Part shown: positions 42,904 to 52,756 of the stretch, piece by piece
Position numbering within the stretch: the first letter of the stretch is position 1
Layout: every line of letters begins with the position of its first letter
DNA from: CBDEGR01 sp965237895
Lineage (GTDB): Bacteria > Acidobacteriota > Terriglobia > UBA7540 > JAPUME01
Assembly: GCA_965237895.1 (NCBI GenBank)
Contig: CBDEGR010000002.1
Location: forward strand, 434,001-498,000
Reading direction: 5' to 3'
Length of the DNA stretch: 64,000 bases
Notes under the pieces: generated by a model
Database searches by the model: none
Told to the model about the DNA's origin: nothing
The model's input: only the letters and a program-made list of their open reading frames with translations
Position numbers and translations under genes: made by a program

Positions 42904-43194
42904 GTTAGGCTTGCAGAGGAACCCGGGAAAGTCAAGAAGACATTCCGCTCGCCCCGCCGCCAAACCTTTGCGCAATTGACCGAAACGTGGGAGAAGACCT
43001 GGTTCCCGCGCGTGGCGGAGACGAACGAAAGAGAATTCTGCCACGAGCTGGATGTGAAGGACCATCGCGGCGACCGCACGCTCGACCTGACCTACCATAT
43101 CATCCGGCAGATCATTCTGCCGATCGAAAAGTGGACAGCGAAGGTGCGCGAAGGGAAGGTAGATTGGAAGGAGACGGGGTGGGCGGCTAACTAG
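42904..43194 (+). pseudogene. C-terminal gene remnant, unrecognised
   Basis: An open frame of about 96 codons without a good start reads TFAQLTETWEKTWFPRVAET, NEREFCHELDVKDHRGDRTL, then DLTYHIIRQIILPIEKWTAK. The composition is protein-like and the end is natural (stop 43192-43194). It looks like the last third of an enzyme or exported protein whose beginning has been lost. No family was recognised. Confidence 0.45.
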
Positions 43195-43213
43195 TAAACC
43201 GGTTCAAAGAAGC

Positions 43214-43242
43214 TTGACAAGATGAAGGGACCCCCGTAAGAT
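43214..43242 (+). promoter_or_regulatory. 16S rRNA promoter
   Basis: TTGACA (43214-43219) and TAAGAT (43237-43242) are 17 bases apart. Transcription should start near 43249, giving a leader of about 280 bases. Confidence 0.8.
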
Positions 43243-43298
43243 TGGGAATTGCCCTGCAAGGAAGAGTGTGGCCTAGTGGCGTCTCGTCCGGCAGGGTA

Positions 43299-43348
43299 CT
43301 CTCAAAAGTGAGAGCCTGCGGATTCCGCAGGACGTGTTCTTTGACAAT
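43299..43348 (+). promoter_or_regulatory. rRNA leader hairpins and boxA-like element
   Basis: Two adjacent hairpins are seen: CTCTCA/TGAGAG (43299-43314) and CCTGCGG/CCGCAGG (43315-43331). They are followed by TGTTCTTTGACAAT (43335-43348), which resembles boxA (TGCTCTTTAACAA) used for rRNA antitermination. Confidence 0.6.
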
Positions 43349-43349
43349 T

Positions 43350-43362
43350 GAGTTGAGCGTGC
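43350..43362 (+). other. 16S processing stem, 5' strand
   Basis: GAGTTGAGCGTGC here is perfectly complementary to GCACGCTCAACTC at 45152-45164, with partial pairing on both sides. It would loop out the 16S rRNA for RNase III-type cleavage. Confidence 0.75.
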
Positions 43363-43526
43363 AACGTCGATTCAAATGCTTGAGCGACGTGATCTTACAT
43401 TAGTCATCTGGCATTCGCCATCTGACTTTTGTCAGGTCATCTCTTCTTCCGGCCAGCGGGAGAAGGGGAATTTGCTCTCTTCGCTCCGGGGCCTTCGGGC
43501 CGTGGGGAGAAGAGGTAAGCCAAGTT

Positions 43527-45081
<1,555 letters not shown>

Positions 45082-45151
45082 GAGATAACCCCTTCGAGCG
45101 CCTCGATTCGGTATTGAGGCTGCCTCGAAGAACCGCTCAGGTTTCGACCGC

Positions 45152-45164
45152 GCACGCTCAACTC
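45152..45164 (+). other. 16S processing stem, 3' strand
   Basis: GCACGCTCAACTC pairs with 43350-43362. It lies about 75 bases after the mature 3' end. Confidence 0.75.
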
Positions 45165-45263
45165 AGTTGTTCAAGAAGCAAATGCCGACTTTCCGTATTT
45201 TCATGTGCCGCGAGAAATCGCGGCTCTTTTCATTCCGGCGGTGAGCCGCGCCGGGGAAAGCAA

Positions 45264-45512
45264 ATGAAGCGAATGAAGACTCGGTCCGGAGTATCCAAGG
45301 CAAGCCAGCGCAGCAGTGATTTCTATCGGGCTTTCCTTGGGCTCGACCGTGACCGTCGCAGGCGTGTCGCTTTGAATATCCTCCGTAACCAAAAGGTTCT
45401 GGCCGACCTTTACGACCATTTCCTCATACAGAATGCGTTATGTGAACCCGGGCGCAGGCGCAGCGCCTCCTGGAAAAGTTATCTGCGCAGGAACCACTCC
45501 CTCGCCCACTAA
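45264..45512 (+). CDS. Antitoxin-like component
   Basis: The 82-residue protein starts at ATG 45264 with a weak GGGGAAAG site. It reads SKASQRSSDFYRAFLGLDRD and RRRRVALNILRNQKVLADLY, DHFLIQNALCEPGRRRSASW, in the style of small addiction-module proteins encoded just upstream of RelE-type toxins. The stop is 13 bases before the toxin gene. If the toxin is inactive, the pair would no longer be addictive. It follows the 16S gene and may be transcribed from the rRNA promoter. Confidence 0.6.
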   Translation: MKRMKTRSGVSKASQRSSDFYRAFLGLDRDRRRRVALNILRNQKVLADLYDHFLIQNALCEPGRRRSASWKSYLRRNHSLAH

Positions 45513-45525
45513 AGACTAATCACTG

Positions 45526-45784
45526 ATGGGCTACTCTATCTTTCTCCGTCCCGCAGCAATCCGTGACCTGATAGGGATTGCCGCTCGATTTTCGACCTCG
45601 TATTGAGGCGGCCATCGACCGTCTCGGGAACAAACCACGGCCACCCGGCTCCAAGAAGTTAGTTGGGTTCAAAAACGAGAGACGCCTTCGGGTGGGCGAT
45701 TACCGTGTGCTCTATGTCGTCGCCGATGATCAGCGAAAAGTAACCATTGCTCGCATTGTCCTCCGGCGCGAGGTGTACCGATAG
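45526..45784 (+). pseudogene. RelE/ParE-type toxin, frameshifted
   Basis: The frame from ATG 45526 reads GYSIFLRPAAIRDLIG. At the GGG near 45569-45571 it shifts, and another frame continues as LPLDFRPRIEAAIDRLGNKP, RPPGSKKLVGFKNERRLRVG and DYRVLYVVADDQ up to 45784. This is the full RelE/ParE fold, including the basic RLRVGDYRVLY signature. Removing one G would restore about 85 residues. With the shift, only a 26-residue peptide is made, so the ribonuclease toxin should be absent. Confidence 0.75.
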
Positions 45785-45845
45785 CAAGCGGGGCTTGGTC
45801 AATGGCCGCGAGAATCGCGGCAATCTTACCGGAAAGGAATCAGAC

Positions 45846-46787
45846 ATGCCTGAGTTGGCAAAGACAGTGAAGACGGACCAGCAGCGTATCGGTTTGGTCG
45901 GCCTGGGGAATATGGGCCGAGGTGTGGCGAAAAATTTATTAAAGCACCGGTTCCCGCTCACGGTCTTTTCGCGAAGCGACAAGGTGGAGAAATGGGCGGA
46001 AGCCCGTGAAGGTGTAACTGTAACAGTCACCCGTTCGCTGCGGGAGTTGGCGGAAAATTCCGACGTCGTGTTGCTGGCGGTCACAGACGGGCCGGCCGTG
46101 CAGGATGTGCTCTTCCGGGAAGAGGGGATCATGGTGGGGATTCAACTGGGAGCGATCGTCGTCGACATGGCCACTTCCGACCCGGCCCTGACAAAAGACA
46201 CTCACCGGCGGCTGGCCGAGAAAGGCATTCCCCAGCTCGATGCCCCGATGAGCGGCGGGGCGACCGGAGCGCTTGCCGGCACGTTGATTTTGATGGTAGG
46301 GGGCGACGGGAATATTCTCGAACGCTGCCGTCCGATCTTCTCCGCCATCGCCCGTAAAATCGTCCATACGGGCGCGGCGGGTTCCGGCCATCACGTGAAG
46401 CTCTTGCAGAATCAGCTTTCTTTCACACTGTTTCTGGCCACCTGTGAGGCCGTCTGGATGGGGCGGAGCCTGGGCTTTGACCCGGCCATGCTGATCGACG
46501 TTTTCGCCAACAGCAATGCGCGGAGTTATGAAACCGAACTCCGCTTCCCTCGCTTCATCCTGCCCGGCACGTTCGAGTCCGGCGCGGTCATCAGCTTGGC
46601 GATGAAAGACCTGCGGCTAGCGCAACAGGTCCGCCGGGATCAAGGGATCGAGCTGCCGCTGGCGGAAAAAGTCTTCCGCTACTGGGACCGGGCCATGCGC
46701 GAGGTCGGCGGCGAGCAGGACTTCACCCGCGTTTTTGAGCTTATGAAGAGCGATACGGATCTGGCCCAATGGGCTCGCGAGGTTTAG
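45846..46787 (+). CDS. NAD(P)-dependent 3-hydroxyisobutyrate-dehydrogenase-family oxidoreductase
   Basis: The 313-residue protein starts at ATG 45846 with AAAGGA seven bases upstream. It has the NAD(P) Rossmann motif IGLVGLGNMGRGVAKNLL and VFSRSDK, which suggests NADP. The substrate loop is DAPMSGGATGALAGTL and the catalytic lysine region GSGHHVKLLQNQ. All match the beta-hydroxyacid dehydrogenase family (3-hydroxyisobutyrate, tartronate semialdehyde, glyoxylate/succinic semialdehyde). The true substrate is not evident. No degradation genes are adjacent, and the gene is alone. Confidence 0.85.
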   Translation: MPELAKTVKTDQQRIGLVGLGNMGRGVAKNLLKHRFPLTVFSRSDKVEKWAEAREGVTVTVTRSLRELAENSDVVLLAVTDGPAVQDVLFREEGIMVGIQLGAIVVDMATSDPALTKDTHRRLAEKGIPQLDAPMSGGATGALAGTLILMVGGDGNILERCRPIFSAIARKIVHTGAAGSGHHVKLLQNQLSFTLFLATCEAVWMGRSLGFDPAMLIDVFANSNARSYETELRFPRFILPGTFESGAVISLAMKDLRLAQQVRRDQGIELPLAEKVFRYWDRAMREVGGEQDFTRVFELMKSDTDLAQWAREV

Positions 46788-46834
46788 GTTTCCCTGCCCC
46801 GCGCTCTTTCTTCGATAACGTTTGCCGGCTGCCG

Positions 46835-47011
46835 CTAGCTGCCTGCCCCGTCCGGGGATCCGGTGTAGTGGCGGAACGCCTCGTGCGGGTTTCCCTGGCG
46901 CATCACCGCGCGGCGCTTGGCGCGGTCGATCAGCCTTTGCCGCTCCTCGCCCGAGACGCTTCCCGTGTAGCGATCCCAGTTGGACTCGCTCTGGGGGATG
47001 TGCTCGGACAC
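46835..47011 (-). CDS. Small hypothetical protein
   Basis: The 58-residue frame starts at GTG 47011 with AGGAGG nine bases upstream and reads SEHIPQSESNWDRYTGSVSG, then EERQRLIDRAKRRAVMRQGN and PHEAFRHYTG. It is hydrophilic and basic, with a predicted helix in the middle. The strong ribosome site favours a real gene, but the overlapping ATG in another frame (47015) has even better spacing while encoding a less protein-like product. No function is known. Confidence 0.45.
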   Translation of the reverse strand: MSEHIPQSESNWDRYTGSVSGEERQRLIDRAKRRAVMRQGNPHEAFRHYTGSPDGAGS

Positions 47012-47223
47012 CCATCGGAACCTCCTAGGGAAATCGTGATAGTGTAATGGGCGGCCAGTATAGCGGCTTCCTCCCATGAATCCCAGGGCCGTGAATCAAG
47101 CATATTTACCGCTGCCGGCCGGTTGCCTTGTCGTCGGTGCAGTGAAATAAGCGGTGTTTTGCTGCCAGGAGTTATCTTTGACAAGAAGCGAATCGGTAGC
47201 GGTACTCCCCGGGGCGGACATTC

Positions 47224-48597
47224 ATGACTGAGCCGACTCGGGGAGTGCTTCGCCGCGACCTGGGGTTGCCGCAATCGACCGCACTGGCCGTCACCAACAT
47301 GATCGGCATCGGGCCGTTCATTACCATCTCGCTCATGTTGGGGACCATGGGCGGCCCGCAAGCGCTGCTCGGCCTGGTCTTGGGAGCGCTGCTGGCCTTC
47401 TGTGACGGGCTGGTCTGGGCGGAATTGGGGACCGCCATGCCGCAGGCCGGGGGCACCTATAACTATCTGCAGGCGGCCTACGGGCGGCGCACCTGGGGCC
47501 GCTGGCTCTCGTTTCTGGTGGTCTGGCAGGTGATCTTCTCGGCGCCGCTGTCGGTGGCGAGCGGCAGCATCGGCTTTGCCCAATATCTTACCTATCTGAT
47601 TCCCTCGCTTGCCGAGGGGGGCGTCCGCTGGGTCGCGGCCGCCGTGCCGCTGGTGTTGATCTTCCTGCTCTACCGGCGGATTCGGGCGGTGGGGACCATC
47701 TCCTTGGTGTTGCTGGCCGGAGTTCTTGCCGGATGCCTCTGGATTATCGGCTCCGGGCTGCCGCATGTGGACCCGGCGAAAATCTTCGACTTCCCTGCCG
47801 ATTCATTTCAAGTTACCACGCTCGATTTCTGGGACAGTCTGGGCGGGGCGACGCGCTACGCGCTCTACATCTATTTCGGCTACTACAACGTCTGCTTTCT
47901 GGCCGGTGAGATTCGCCATCCGGGGCGCGTGGTGCCGCGCGCCATGCTGGGGGCCATCGGTGCGGTGGCGGCGATCTACTTCCTTCTCGATGCCTCGGTG
48001 TTAAGCGTGGTTCCTTGGCGGGAGGCGATGGAGAGCGAGTACATCGCTTCGACCTACATGGAGCGGCTCTACGGCAGTTGGGCCGGGGGCCTCATGACCG
48101 TGCTGATTCTCTGGATCGCTTTCTCCTCTGTTTTTTCCGTCCTGCTCGGCTATACGCGGTTCCCCTTCCGCGCCGCTGCGGACGACAACTTTTTTCGCGC
48201 CTTCGCGCGGCTCCATCCCAAGGGCGACTTCCCTACCGTCTCGCTGGTCGTCATGGGTATGATCGCATCCGTCTTCAGCTTTCTTGATCTGCGTGAGGTG
48301 ATCGGCAGCCTCATCGCCACGCGCGTCCTGCTGCTCTTCCTTCCCCAAACGGTTGCGTTTTTCCTGCTGCGGCGGACAAAGCCCGACATGCCCCGCCCCT
48401 TCCGAACTTGGCTCTATCCGCTTCCGGGCATCGTCTCCATACTGGGTTGGCTCGGAGTGCTGGCAAGCTCCGAGCGGCGGGCGCTGCTGTTCGCCTTAGC
48501 GATCTTCGCCGTCGGAACCGGCCTTTTCCTGGCCCGCGCGCGGCAGCGCCGCGAGTGGCCGTGGCCGGTTCAGTCCGCTGCAGATGTTCAAGGGTAG
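47224..48597 (+). CDS. APC-family amino acid permease
   Basis: The 457-residue protein has twelve hydrophobic segments and the APC superfamily start RRDLGLPQSTALAVTNMIGI with GPFITISLMLG, where the broken first helix (G-I-G) binds the substrate carboxylate and amine. Further marks are YFGYYNVCFLAGEIRHPGRV and PRAMLGAI. It should import or exchange amino acids or related amines in the inner membrane; specificity is unknown. A TTGACA lies about 50 bases upstream, but with no good -10. It converges with the CPBP gene, three bases apart. Confidence 0.85.
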   Translation: MTEPTRGVLRRDLGLPQSTALAVTNMIGIGPFITISLMLGTMGGPQALLGLVLGALLAFCDGLVWAELGTAMPQAGGTYNYLQAAYGRRTWGRWLSFLVVWQVIFSAPLSVASGSIGFAQYLTYLIPSLAEGGVRWVAAAVPLVLIFLLYRRIRAVGTISLVLLAGVLAGCLWIIGSGLPHVDPAKIFDFPADSFQVTTLDFWDSLGGATRYALYIYFGYYNVCFLAGEIRHPGRVVPRAMLGAIGAVAAIYFLLDASVLSVVPWREAMESEYIASTYMERLYGSWAGGLMTVLILWIAFSSVFSVLLGYTRFPFRAAADDNFFRAFARLHPKGDFPTVSLVVMGMIASVFSFLDLREVIGSLIATRVLLLFLPQTVAFFLLRRTKPDMPRPFRTWLYPLPGIVSILGWLGVLASSERRALLFALAIFAVGTGLFLARARQRREWPWPVQSAADVQG

Positions 48598-48600
48598 TGG

Positions 48601-49350
48601 TTAGGAGACCAGCACGGCCCAGGTGAGGCAATACGCAGTGTGGAGGTAGACGACGAAGGCCAAGCCGCGCAGACGGTAGAGGTAGCCGAAGAGCAGCCCG
48701 GGAACCAATAATCGAATTAGAAAATCTGGCCAAAAAAACGGCGCCGCAGCCGGGCCCATGAAGTGCGCAACTGCTAAAAGAATTGCGGAGACCGGCAGAG
48801 CGATATTCCCCGCCAGCCCGCCCCCCCGACCGCCTCGAAGACCGGCAATTTCGCGCAGCAGCAGAGCGACGCCGCTTTGAATGAAAAACCGAAAGATGAG
48901 TTGCTCGGAAAGGCCCGTAGCGATGGCCGGCAACGGCCCCATCTCGATCGTGGGAATAAAAAAACCGGCCCTACCGATGAGAGGCGCCAGGAAGTAGGCT
49001 GCCACGGCCAACAAAATTCCCGGCAGTGCCCCTTCGAACATCGCCGCAAGGACGAAAAACGGACGAGGAGTTTCGTTTTCTCTCTTCTCTTCGAGCGACG
49101 CGCTGGTCCAGGCCAGAAAGAGAGCCAGAAGGAAAATAAAGGGGAGAGCGTGCAGGCCGAGCGAAAGAATAAAGCCGGCAGCGAAGGGGTCGGCGGATTC
49201 AAGCACTGCCGGATGCCAAATCCCATAACGGAGCATGAAGAGAGCCAAGGCTTCATAGGCTACGGCCAGGGGAGCAATGGCCTCTAATCCGAAAAGAGTG
49301 CTCTCGCGGCTCAGCGGGATGTAGCGTTTTGTATTGAATCGGTTTGCCAT
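48601..49350 (-). CDS. CPBP-family intramembrane metalloprotease
   Basis: CPBP (CAAX protease and bacteriocin-processing) proteins are membrane glutamate/metal-dependent endopeptidases related to Rce1. The 249-residue protein has seven to eight hydrophobic segments. Motif 1 is GLSEQLIFRFFIQSG, where the usual E-E-x3-R becomes E-Q-x3-R, so one catalytic Glu is replaced by Gln. Motif 2 is LLAVAHF, with its His. Motif 3 is FVVYLHTAYC, with a late His. The change in motif 1 leaves its activity in doubt. It stands alone and may act in membrane-protein processing or self-immunity. Confidence 0.7.
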   Translation of the reverse strand: MANRFNTKRYIPLSRESTLFGLEAIAPLAVAYEALALFMLRYGIWHPAVLESADPFAAGFILSLGLHALPFIFLLALFLAWTSASLEEKRENETPRPFFVLAAMFEGALPGILLAVAAYFLAPLIGRAGFFIPTIEMGPLPAIATGLSEQLIFRFFIQSGVALLLREIAGLRGGRGGGLAGNIALPVSAILLAVAHFMGPAAAPFFWPDFLIRLLVPGLLFGYLYRLRGLAFVVYLHTAYCLTWAVLVS

Positions 49351-49418
49351 AAATGTGCCCGACTATTTATCAGCTCCAGTTGGGCGCAGAAGAAAAAGCG
49401 CTTCCTGGTGATGAATGA

Positions 49419-50124
49419 TTATATCGTCCCCCTCGCGGCGGGGGGAGAATCCCGCGCGGGGTCCGCCTCGAGGTCGGTAAGCATCAGGCGGCACACCTGC
49501 CGGGAACGCTCAAACAGGGCGAGAAGATCTGATACCGTGAGAGACTTCCGGTGCGGGGGGGCGCGGAGGAGTTCGATGCGGTTGTGGAGTATGGCGGCCT
49601 CATTGTCCTCGGGTGCTAGTGTAGTGCGTCTAACGCTTCTTTACATTTAGCGATTTTAGCCAAAATATGCTCTGCGGAGGTTTTCCATACAAATACTTGA
49701 GGGTTCCGGTTGTGATTTTCCATATATTCTTTAATGGCAGCGGTAAAGGGATTCATGACGCACTACACTAGGGAGTCTAGTATTACAATCTGTCCGGACG
49801 GTTTTATAATCCAAACAATCTCTCCCAGCACGCCTCCGCTAAGGGAAAATGGTGCAAGGCATGGCCGCAAGTTACCAAATCAAAATAACTTGCTTTGTAC
49901 GGCAGGTGCTCTGCATCGCCTCGATGGAAGGCCACGTTTGGTGCCTTCTGCGACAGCCGGGCTTTTTCCGCCACCACTTTCGGCGCATCACCCCGCAGGA
50001 TACCGTCCGTGTGCGCCACGGCTCGGGAAAACTGCCGCTGAAGGATCTGCCTTTCCCTATGCCGGCCATTTCCCTCCCAATCTAGCATGAAATCGATCAT
50101 GATCTCCGGCAGGGAGCGATGCAA
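49419..50124 (-). pseudogene. UbiE-type methyltransferase split by an IS630-derived element
   Basis: Read on the minus strand, the gene goes VAEKARLSQKAPNVAFHRGD, AEHLPYKASYFDLVTCGHAL and HHFPLAEA. Near 49832 the frame shifts to LGEIVWIIKPSGQIVILDSL. At 49770 the frame runs into the inserted element and stops. On the other side, from 49616, it continues as APEDNEAAILHNRIELLRAP, PHRKSLTVSDLLALFERSRQ and on to TAA 49419. Removing the element and one TA joins DSL to APEDNE in frame, as expected for a clean insertion. The 5' part also lacks SAM motif I, so the gene was damaged more than once. The combined product resembles UbiE/Coq5-like methyltransferases. Confidence 0.75.
49617..49770 (-). mobile_element. 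IS630-family miniature element with transposase C-terminus
   Basis: The element is about 150 bases, with perfect 12-base terminal inverted repeats GTGTAGTGCGTC and GACGCACTACAC flanked by TA on each side, as expected for IS630/mariner insertion. On the minus strand an ATG right after one inverted repeat opens 46 codons. They read MNPFTAAIKEYMENHNRNPQ, VFVWKTSAEHILAKIAKCKE and ALDALH, the C-terminal end of IS630 transposases (49616-49756). It is an internally deleted, non-autonomous copy that sits within a methyltransferase pseudogene. Confidence 0.85.
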
Positions 50125-50180
50125 TCCGCCTCGTCGCCGTGGTATCTTGAGAGGGCTTCCCGGGTAAATTTCTTGATCCG

Positions 50181-50954
50181 ATGAAGGAGAAAATGAGGTC
50201 GGAAGAAACGGCAGCGCCCCAAAAGGAGAAGGATGGCGAGCGCCCTCCTGAGCCGTCCATGGCGGCGATTCGGGCCGGGGAATTCCTGATGGGCAGCCGG
50301 GAGGATCGCGACGAGGAGCGTCCGGTGCACCGGGTCTGGGTGGACGGGTTCGAAATGGCGATCTATCAGGTGCGGAATCGGGATTACATGCAGTTTGTTC
50401 GGCAAACCGGTCACCCGCCGCCGCCTTTGGTCGCAGAGCCGGCTTTTTGCAATCCGGATCAGCCGGTGGTTTCCGTCAGTTGGTTTGACGCCGTCGCCTA
50501 TTGTGAGTGGCTCAGTGAGGCCGCTCGGTTCCGGTATCGCCTTCCGACCGAAGCCGAGTGGGAGCGGGCGGCCCGCGGAGGACGGGAGGGCGGCCGTTAT
50601 GCTTGGGGGGAAGACGCCCCCGCATCGCTTCCCGATTATACTTCCCGCTGGAAGAGGGGGCCTGAGCCGGTAGGTCTTTACAGCCCGAATCCCTTGGGCA
50701 TCCATAACCTCGGCGAAAATGTCCACGAGTGGTGCTCGGATTGGTTCGACAGGAATTACTATTCAGTTGCGCCGTATCGAAATCCCCAGGGTCCGGCCCG
50801 GGGTGAACGGCGGGCCTCACGGGGAGGAGCTTGGCGGCATCATATCAAAGTCAGCCGCTGCGCGGCGCGGTCCAGTATCCCGCCCGAATTCCTGTATGCG
50901 GATTATGGTTTCCGGGTGGTGCGGGAACCGAAAGGACACTCGCTTTCTGCCTGA
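50181..50954 (+). CDS. Formylglycine-generating-enzyme-like (SUMF1/FGE-sulfatase domain) protein
   Basis: The 257-residue protein has a single FGE-sulfatase domain (from about residue 28): IRAGEFLMGSREDRDEERPV, the PVVSVSWFDAVAYCEWLSEA core, YRLPTEAEWERAARGG and NVHEWCSDWF, ending with YADYGFRVVRE. True aerobic FGE has two active-site cysteines in C-x4-C (human Cys336/Cys341). Here only the second is present, in VSRCAARSS, and the first is lost in a shorter loop. It may thus be a non-FGE relative, for example an iron-dependent oxidase type or a binding domain. A Cys-type sulfatase pseudogene lies 9 kb away, so a functional link is weak. Confidence 0.75.
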   Translation: MKEKMRSEETAAPQKEKDGERPPEPSMAAIRAGEFLMGSREDRDEERPVHRVWVDGFEMAIYQVRNRDYMQFVRQTGHPPPPLVAEPAFCNPDQPVVSVSWFDAVAYCEWLSEAARFRYRLPTEAEWERAARGGREGGRYAWGEDAPASLPDYTSRWKRGPEPVGLYSPNPLGIHNLGENVHEWCSDWFDRNYYSVAPYRNPQGPARGERRASRGGAWRHHIKVSRCAARSSIPPEFLYADYGFRVVREPKGHSLSA

Positions 50955-51040
50955 GGTCCGGGTAAACTGGGGGCTCACGAAGTCGAGTTCTGCCCATCCA
51001 CGATTCAGAAGGGCACGATTCAGAAAGAGAGGAACCCCAC

Positions 51041-52747
51041 GTGCTCCAAGTCGTTCGATCCCCCCAGGTCTATGATGTGTGTATTATCGGCTCCGGCGCG
51101 GCCGGAGGTACGGCGGCAAAGGTGCTGACCGAGGGCGGCCTCAATTGCGTCATGCTCGAGGCCGGTCGGATGCTGAATCCCGCCCAAGACTTCAAGGAGC
51201 ATGTATGGCCCTATGAGCTGGAGCATCGCGGCGCCGGGCCCGGCGGCAAGTTCACCGGGATCAATGTGGAATCCGAGTTCCTTGCGCCCAACGGGTTTTG
51301 GGAGATCGAAGGTGAGCCCTATACGCGGGCGGAAGGAAGCGACTGGATGTGGTTTCGCTCGCGCATCCTGGGAGGCCGCACGAACCATTATGGGCGCATC
51401 TCTCTCCGCATGTCGGAGTGGGATTTTAAGATCCGCTCGACCGACGGCATGGGCGACGATTGGCCCATCTCCTACCAGGACTTGGCTCCCTACTACGACA
51501 AGACGGAAAAGTTCATCGGCGTCTACGGCAGTCGGGACGGTATTGCCAGCACGCCGGACGGCATCTTCCAGCCGCCGCCCCAGCCCCGTTGTACGGACAT
51601 CGTCGTCCAGCGGGCCTGTGACCGGCTGGGAATCCCTTGCGTCGCGGGCCGCCGCGCCGTCATCACGCAACCCTTGAACGGCCGCCCGGCCTGCCACTAT
51701 TGCGGGCAGTGCGGGCGCGGTTGCATCACGGCGTCCAACTTTAGTTCTTCCCAGGTTCAGATCTTCCCGGCCATGGCGACCAAGCGGTTGACCGTAATTT
51801 CGCACGCCATGGCGCGGGAGGTCTTACTCGACGGCGACGGGAAGGTGCGCGCGGTCAGCTACATCGACAAAAAAACGCGGCGTGAGGTGCAAGTGCGGGC
51901 GAAAGCTATCATTCTGGCGGCCAGCGCGTGCGAGTCGGCGCGGCTGCTTTTGAACTCGCGCTCCGAGAAGTTCCCTGCCGGCCTTGCGAACACCAGCGGC
52001 GCCGTGGGCCGGTACCTGACCGACTCGGTCGGCTCCGGCCTGCGCGGACACTTCCCGTTTCTCGAAAAGATTCCCCCCCACAACCACGACGGGGTCAGCG
52101 GGCTGCACCTGATGGTTCCCTGGTGGAAATGGAAACAGAAGAACGATTTCCTCCGCGGGTATCACATCGAGTTCGGCGGCGGGCGCGGCATGCCGGGCCC
52201 GGGGTCTTTCCACGGCGTTTGCAACCGGGTGGAGGGCTACGGCGCGGAGCTGAAGAAGAACGTCCGGCGCTATTATGGAACTTTCATCGGCTTCGCCGGC
52301 CGCGGGGAGATGATTCCCAACCCGGACTCGTACTGCGAAATCGACTCTCACGTGGTGGACAAGTGGGGCATTCCGGTTTTGAAGTTTCATTTCAAGTGGA
52401 GCGACAACGAAATCAAGATGGCGAAGGATATGCAGGAGACGTTTGAAGAAATCATCGTCACCGCGGGCGGCGAGCCGATGAAGTCCCCTTCACGGCCCGG
52501 GCGTCCCCATCGGATCAACCGCCCGGGGGAGATCATTCACGAGTTGGGGACGGTGCGGATGGGCAGCAGTCCGCGCACCTCGCCGCTGAACGGGTTCTGC
52601 CAAGCGCACGACGTAAAGAACCTGTTCGTGATGGACGGCGCCTGCTTCGTCACGGGTCCGGACAAGAACCCGACGCTGACGATTCAGGCCGTGGCGTGGC
52701 GGGCGTCGGAATACTTGCTCCAGGAAGCCAAGAGCGGGAATCTTTAG
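51041..52747 (+). CDS. GMC-family oxidoreductase, dehydrogenase large subunit
   Basis: GMC flavoproteins oxidise alcohols or sugars. The 568-residue protein has the FAD motif VCIIGSGAAGGTAAKVLTEG, NGFWEIEGEPY, GGRTNHYGRISLRMS, and the end HELGTVRMGSSPRTSPLNGF with FVTGPDKNPTLTIQAVAWR. A cysteine-rich CHYCGQCGRGCI is typical of the membrane-bound gluconate/sorbitol dehydrogenase large subunits, where it may bind a cluster. GTG 51041 is the likely start. A gene for a gluconate-2-dehydrogenase-type small subunit follows ten bases later; no cytochrome c subunit is adjacent. It would be placed in the periplasm with its partner. The sugar substrate is unknown. Confidence 0.87.
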   Translation: MLQVVRSPQVYDVCIIGSGAAGGTAAKVLTEGGLNCVMLEAGRMLNPAQDFKEHVWPYELEHRGAGPGGKFTGINVESEFLAPNGFWEIEGEPYTRAEGSDWMWFRSRILGGRTNHYGRISLRMSEWDFKIRSTDGMGDDWPISYQDLAPYYDKTEKFIGVYGSRDGIASTPDGIFQPPPQPRCTDIVVQRACDRLGIPCVAGRRAVITQPLNGRPACHYCGQCGRGCITASNFSSSQVQIFPAMATKRLTVISHAMAREVLLDGDGKVRAVSYIDKKTRREVQVRAKAIILAASACESARLLLNSRSEKFPAGLANTSGAVGRYLTDSVGSGLRGHFPFLEKIPPHNHDGVSGLHLMVPWWKWKQKNDFLRGYHIEFGGGRGMPGPGSFHGVCNRVEGYGAELKKNVRRYYGTFIGFAGRGEMIPNPDSYCEIDSHVVDKWGIPVLKFHFKWSDNEIKMAKDMQETFEEIIVTAGGEPMKSPSRPGRPHRINRPGEIIHELGTVRMGSSPRTSPLNGFCQAHDVKNLFVMDGACFVTGPDKNPTLTIQAVAWRASEYLLQEAKSGNL

Positions 52748-52756
52748 GAGGAATCC

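Noticed and set aside
47175..47203. TTGACA upstream of the APC permease as a promoter
   Set aside because: The hexamer 17 bases downstream is GGTACT, too poor a -10 to support the call.
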